From Candidatus Bathyarchaeota archaeon (lineage in GTDB: Archaea; Thermoproteota; Bathyarchaeia; TCS64), in the NCBI GenBank assembly GCA_030601645.1, contig JAUWBQ010000097.1, forward strand, positions 1 to 6,586: a stretch of 6,586 nt of DNA, read 5' to 3'. Numbering within the stretch: the stretch's first letter is position 1; each line of letters starts with the position of its first letter. The position numbers were made by a program, and so were the translations under genes. Below, piece after piece: positions 5,968 to 6,586 of this stretch. Under the pieces are notes generated by a model. That model was given only the letters and a program-made list of their open reading frames with translations. It was not told the origin of the DNA and did not search any database.

Positions 5968-6265
5968 CCTTTTTCTCCAGTTCTAGGTAGAATGTGTGTT
6001 CTCCGGTCTCTTTTTTTGTTGTCTTGAATCCTGTTTCCTCTGCGAGTTCTCTGAGGGTCTGGGGGATCTGTTTCTTGAGGCTGGTTCCGTAGCCGGTCTC
6101 GTCGGGCATGATGATCTTGAGGGCGTCGTTGTCGGTCTCTTCTAGTTCGGAGGGGTGTTTGTCGATGGCGGCGATCTGGGTTCCGTTGAGTTTGCCGATG
6201 ATGCTTTCGCCTCCGTCTCCGATGTCGAGGATGAATCCGTAGGTTTGGAGGGGTTTGATCTCGAT
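5885..6265 (-). pseudogene. Decayed class I SAM-dependent methyltransferase with internal deletion
   Basis: On the minus strand a continuous frame begins EIKPLQTYG, then FILDIGDGGESIIGKLNG and AAIDKH, which match the first strand, SAM-binding motif I and the acidic strand-2 end of archaeal methyltransferases of the DIGGGGEGIIG type. After ALKIIM the frame jumps directly to PDETGYG...LRELAEETGF...HTFYLELEKK, which is the C-terminal part of the same family. The central segment of roughly 90-100 residues (motifs II-III, the rest of the Rossmann sheet) is absent without loss of frame. Other damage: motif I has D for a glycine, the expected start is ATC at 6265 (GGGGAG lies nine bases upstream at 6275-6280), an in-frame TAG sits at 6271-6269, and the tail lacks a stop until it has run 83 bases into the nrdD 3' end. 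The true end is probably near 5969. I judge it a non-functional remnant. Confidence 0.6.
5970..5974 (+). terminator. T5 tract just after nrdD, possible poly-T terminator
   Basis: TTTTT begins two bases past the nrdD stop, and a longer T7 run follows at 6011-6017. Archaeal RNA polymerase often terminates at such tracts without a hairpin. The T7 run is also the antisense of lysine codons in the methyltransferase remnant, so its use as a terminator is uncertain. Confidence 0.35.
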
Positions 6266-6345
6266 GGTCTATTGCTCCCCATGTGGGCTTGGGCGAGGTA
6301 TTCCTCTCGGCTCAGGGGTTCTTTGGCGTATTGGGTTTGGGGATG

Positions 6346-6353
6346 TTTATTAT
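6346..6353 (+). promoter_or_regulatory. Candidate TATA box (TTTATTAT) for the rightward membrane-protein gene
   Basis: This is the only AT-rich octamer in the GC-rich gap before the membrane-protein gene. A transcript starting about 26 bases downstream would begin near 6376, just before in-frame GTG codons at 6380 and 6395. Confidence 0.35.
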
Positions 6354-6394
6354 GGTCGGTGTCGGTGTCTTTCCGCGGCGTGGGGTGGCTGGGC

Positions 6395-6586
6395 GTGGTC
6401 GAGGGGCGGGGGAGGGTGGTGTTCAGGCCTTTCTCGTTCCTTTACCTGGCGTTGCTGGCGTTCCTGTATGTTTCCACGATCTCGTTTGTGATGGTGTTCT
6501 TCCGGAGGTTGATGGTTGAGGGTGTGGGGGTGCCCCCTGAGGCTTTTGGCTTGGTGATGTTCGTGAGTCTGTTTGGGAGTTTCGTG
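6395..6586 (+). CDS. Partial membrane protein resembling DUF1614 family
   Basis: The 5' end of a gene that runs off the right edge; it lacks an early ATG. From GTG the protein reads a short basic lead (VVEGRGRVVFRP), then a hydrophobic helix FSFLYLALLAFLYVSTISFV, a polar stretch with FFRRLMVEG and VPPEAFG, and the beginning of a second helix LVMFVSLFGSFV. The order helix, FxRLG-like stretch, P-E/x-A and SLxGS before an expected N-I-P recalls archaeal DUF1614/COG4089 integral membrane proteins of unknown function; this is recognition by eye on about 60 residues. The start is uncertain: in-frame GTG codons occur at 6380, 6395, 6416 and 6419. GGGGTGG lies six bases before 6395, while the better GGGAGG at 6410-6415 is too close to 6416/6419. 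The gene is divergent from the methyltransferase remnant. Confidence 0.5.
   Translation, partial: MVEGRGRVVFRPFSFLYLALLAFLYVSTISFVMVFFRRLMVEGVGVPPEAFGLVMFVSLFGSFV

Noticed and set aside
6269..6271. In-frame TAG as a pyrrolysine codon in the methyltransferase
   Set aside because: It lies upstream of the probable start at 6265, just after a Shine-Dalgarno-like GGGGAG, so it is more likely outside the coding region.
6272..6345. Minus-strand frame reading YAKEPLSREEYLAQAHMGSN just upstream of the methyltransferase remnant
   Set aside because: It looks protein-like, but it has no start codon with a ribosome site and continues out of frame as serine-rich noise. It might be a separate small gene end or more of the decayed region; not enough to call.
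6255..6519. Two 78-residue plus-strand frames near the right edge
   Set aside because: Both are Gly/Trp/Arg-rich without structure; the third plus frame gives the convincing membrane-helix pattern instead.

Overview
The window looks like a piece of a GC-rich archaeal chromosome, probably from an anaerobic and possibly methanogenic lineage. The signs are TATA-type promoters placed for leaderless or short-leader mRNAs, an archaeal-type NrdH-like redoxin and class III ribonucleotide reductase pair, a CARF-winged-helix regulator, and a partial gene whose N-terminus resembles the archaeal tRNA/rRNA pseudouridine synthase Cbf5. The sequence does not settle the lineage further.

Left part (1-2152). 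A leftward gene start (80 to beyond 1, Cbf5-like) is divergent from a rightward YcaQ/AlkX-family winged-helix protein (137-1343). One TTTAAA lies almost midway between their start codons. The AlkX-like gene is convergent with a leftward conserved protein of unknown function (2152-1344), and the two stop codons abut with no gap. Each of these two genes carries one frame break that a small indel would repair (about 1169-1172, and the G/C run at 1510-1516). Sequencing or assembly indels are at least as likely as true pseudogenes.

Middle part (2153-3455). A 250-base intergenic stretch holds an AT-rich 7-bp inverted repeat and a strong GC hairpin followed by T's on the minus strand. Next comes a leftward stand-alone CARF-wHTH regulator (3234-2404), then an AT-rich divergent promoter region with a second AT-rich inverted repeat. 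G/C strand asymmetry and wobble-base preference appear to switch near 2153-2403.

Right part (3456-6586). A glutaredoxin-like NrdH (3456-3728) overlaps by 14 bases the gene for an intact 750-residue anaerobic ribonucleoside-triphosphate reductase (3715-5967), forming a translationally coupled dNTP-synthesis operon. No activase gene (nrdG) is present. Past nrdD, the minus strand holds a decayed SAM-methyltransferase gene that has lost its central part, its start codon and its normal end. The window closes with the 5' part of a rightward membrane-protein gene resembling DUF1614 proteins.

The genes do not form one pathway. The only clear functional unit is NrdH-NrdD: the redoxin would deliver reducing equivalents to the reductase. 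The CARF regulator has no CRISPR array or cas gene beside it here.
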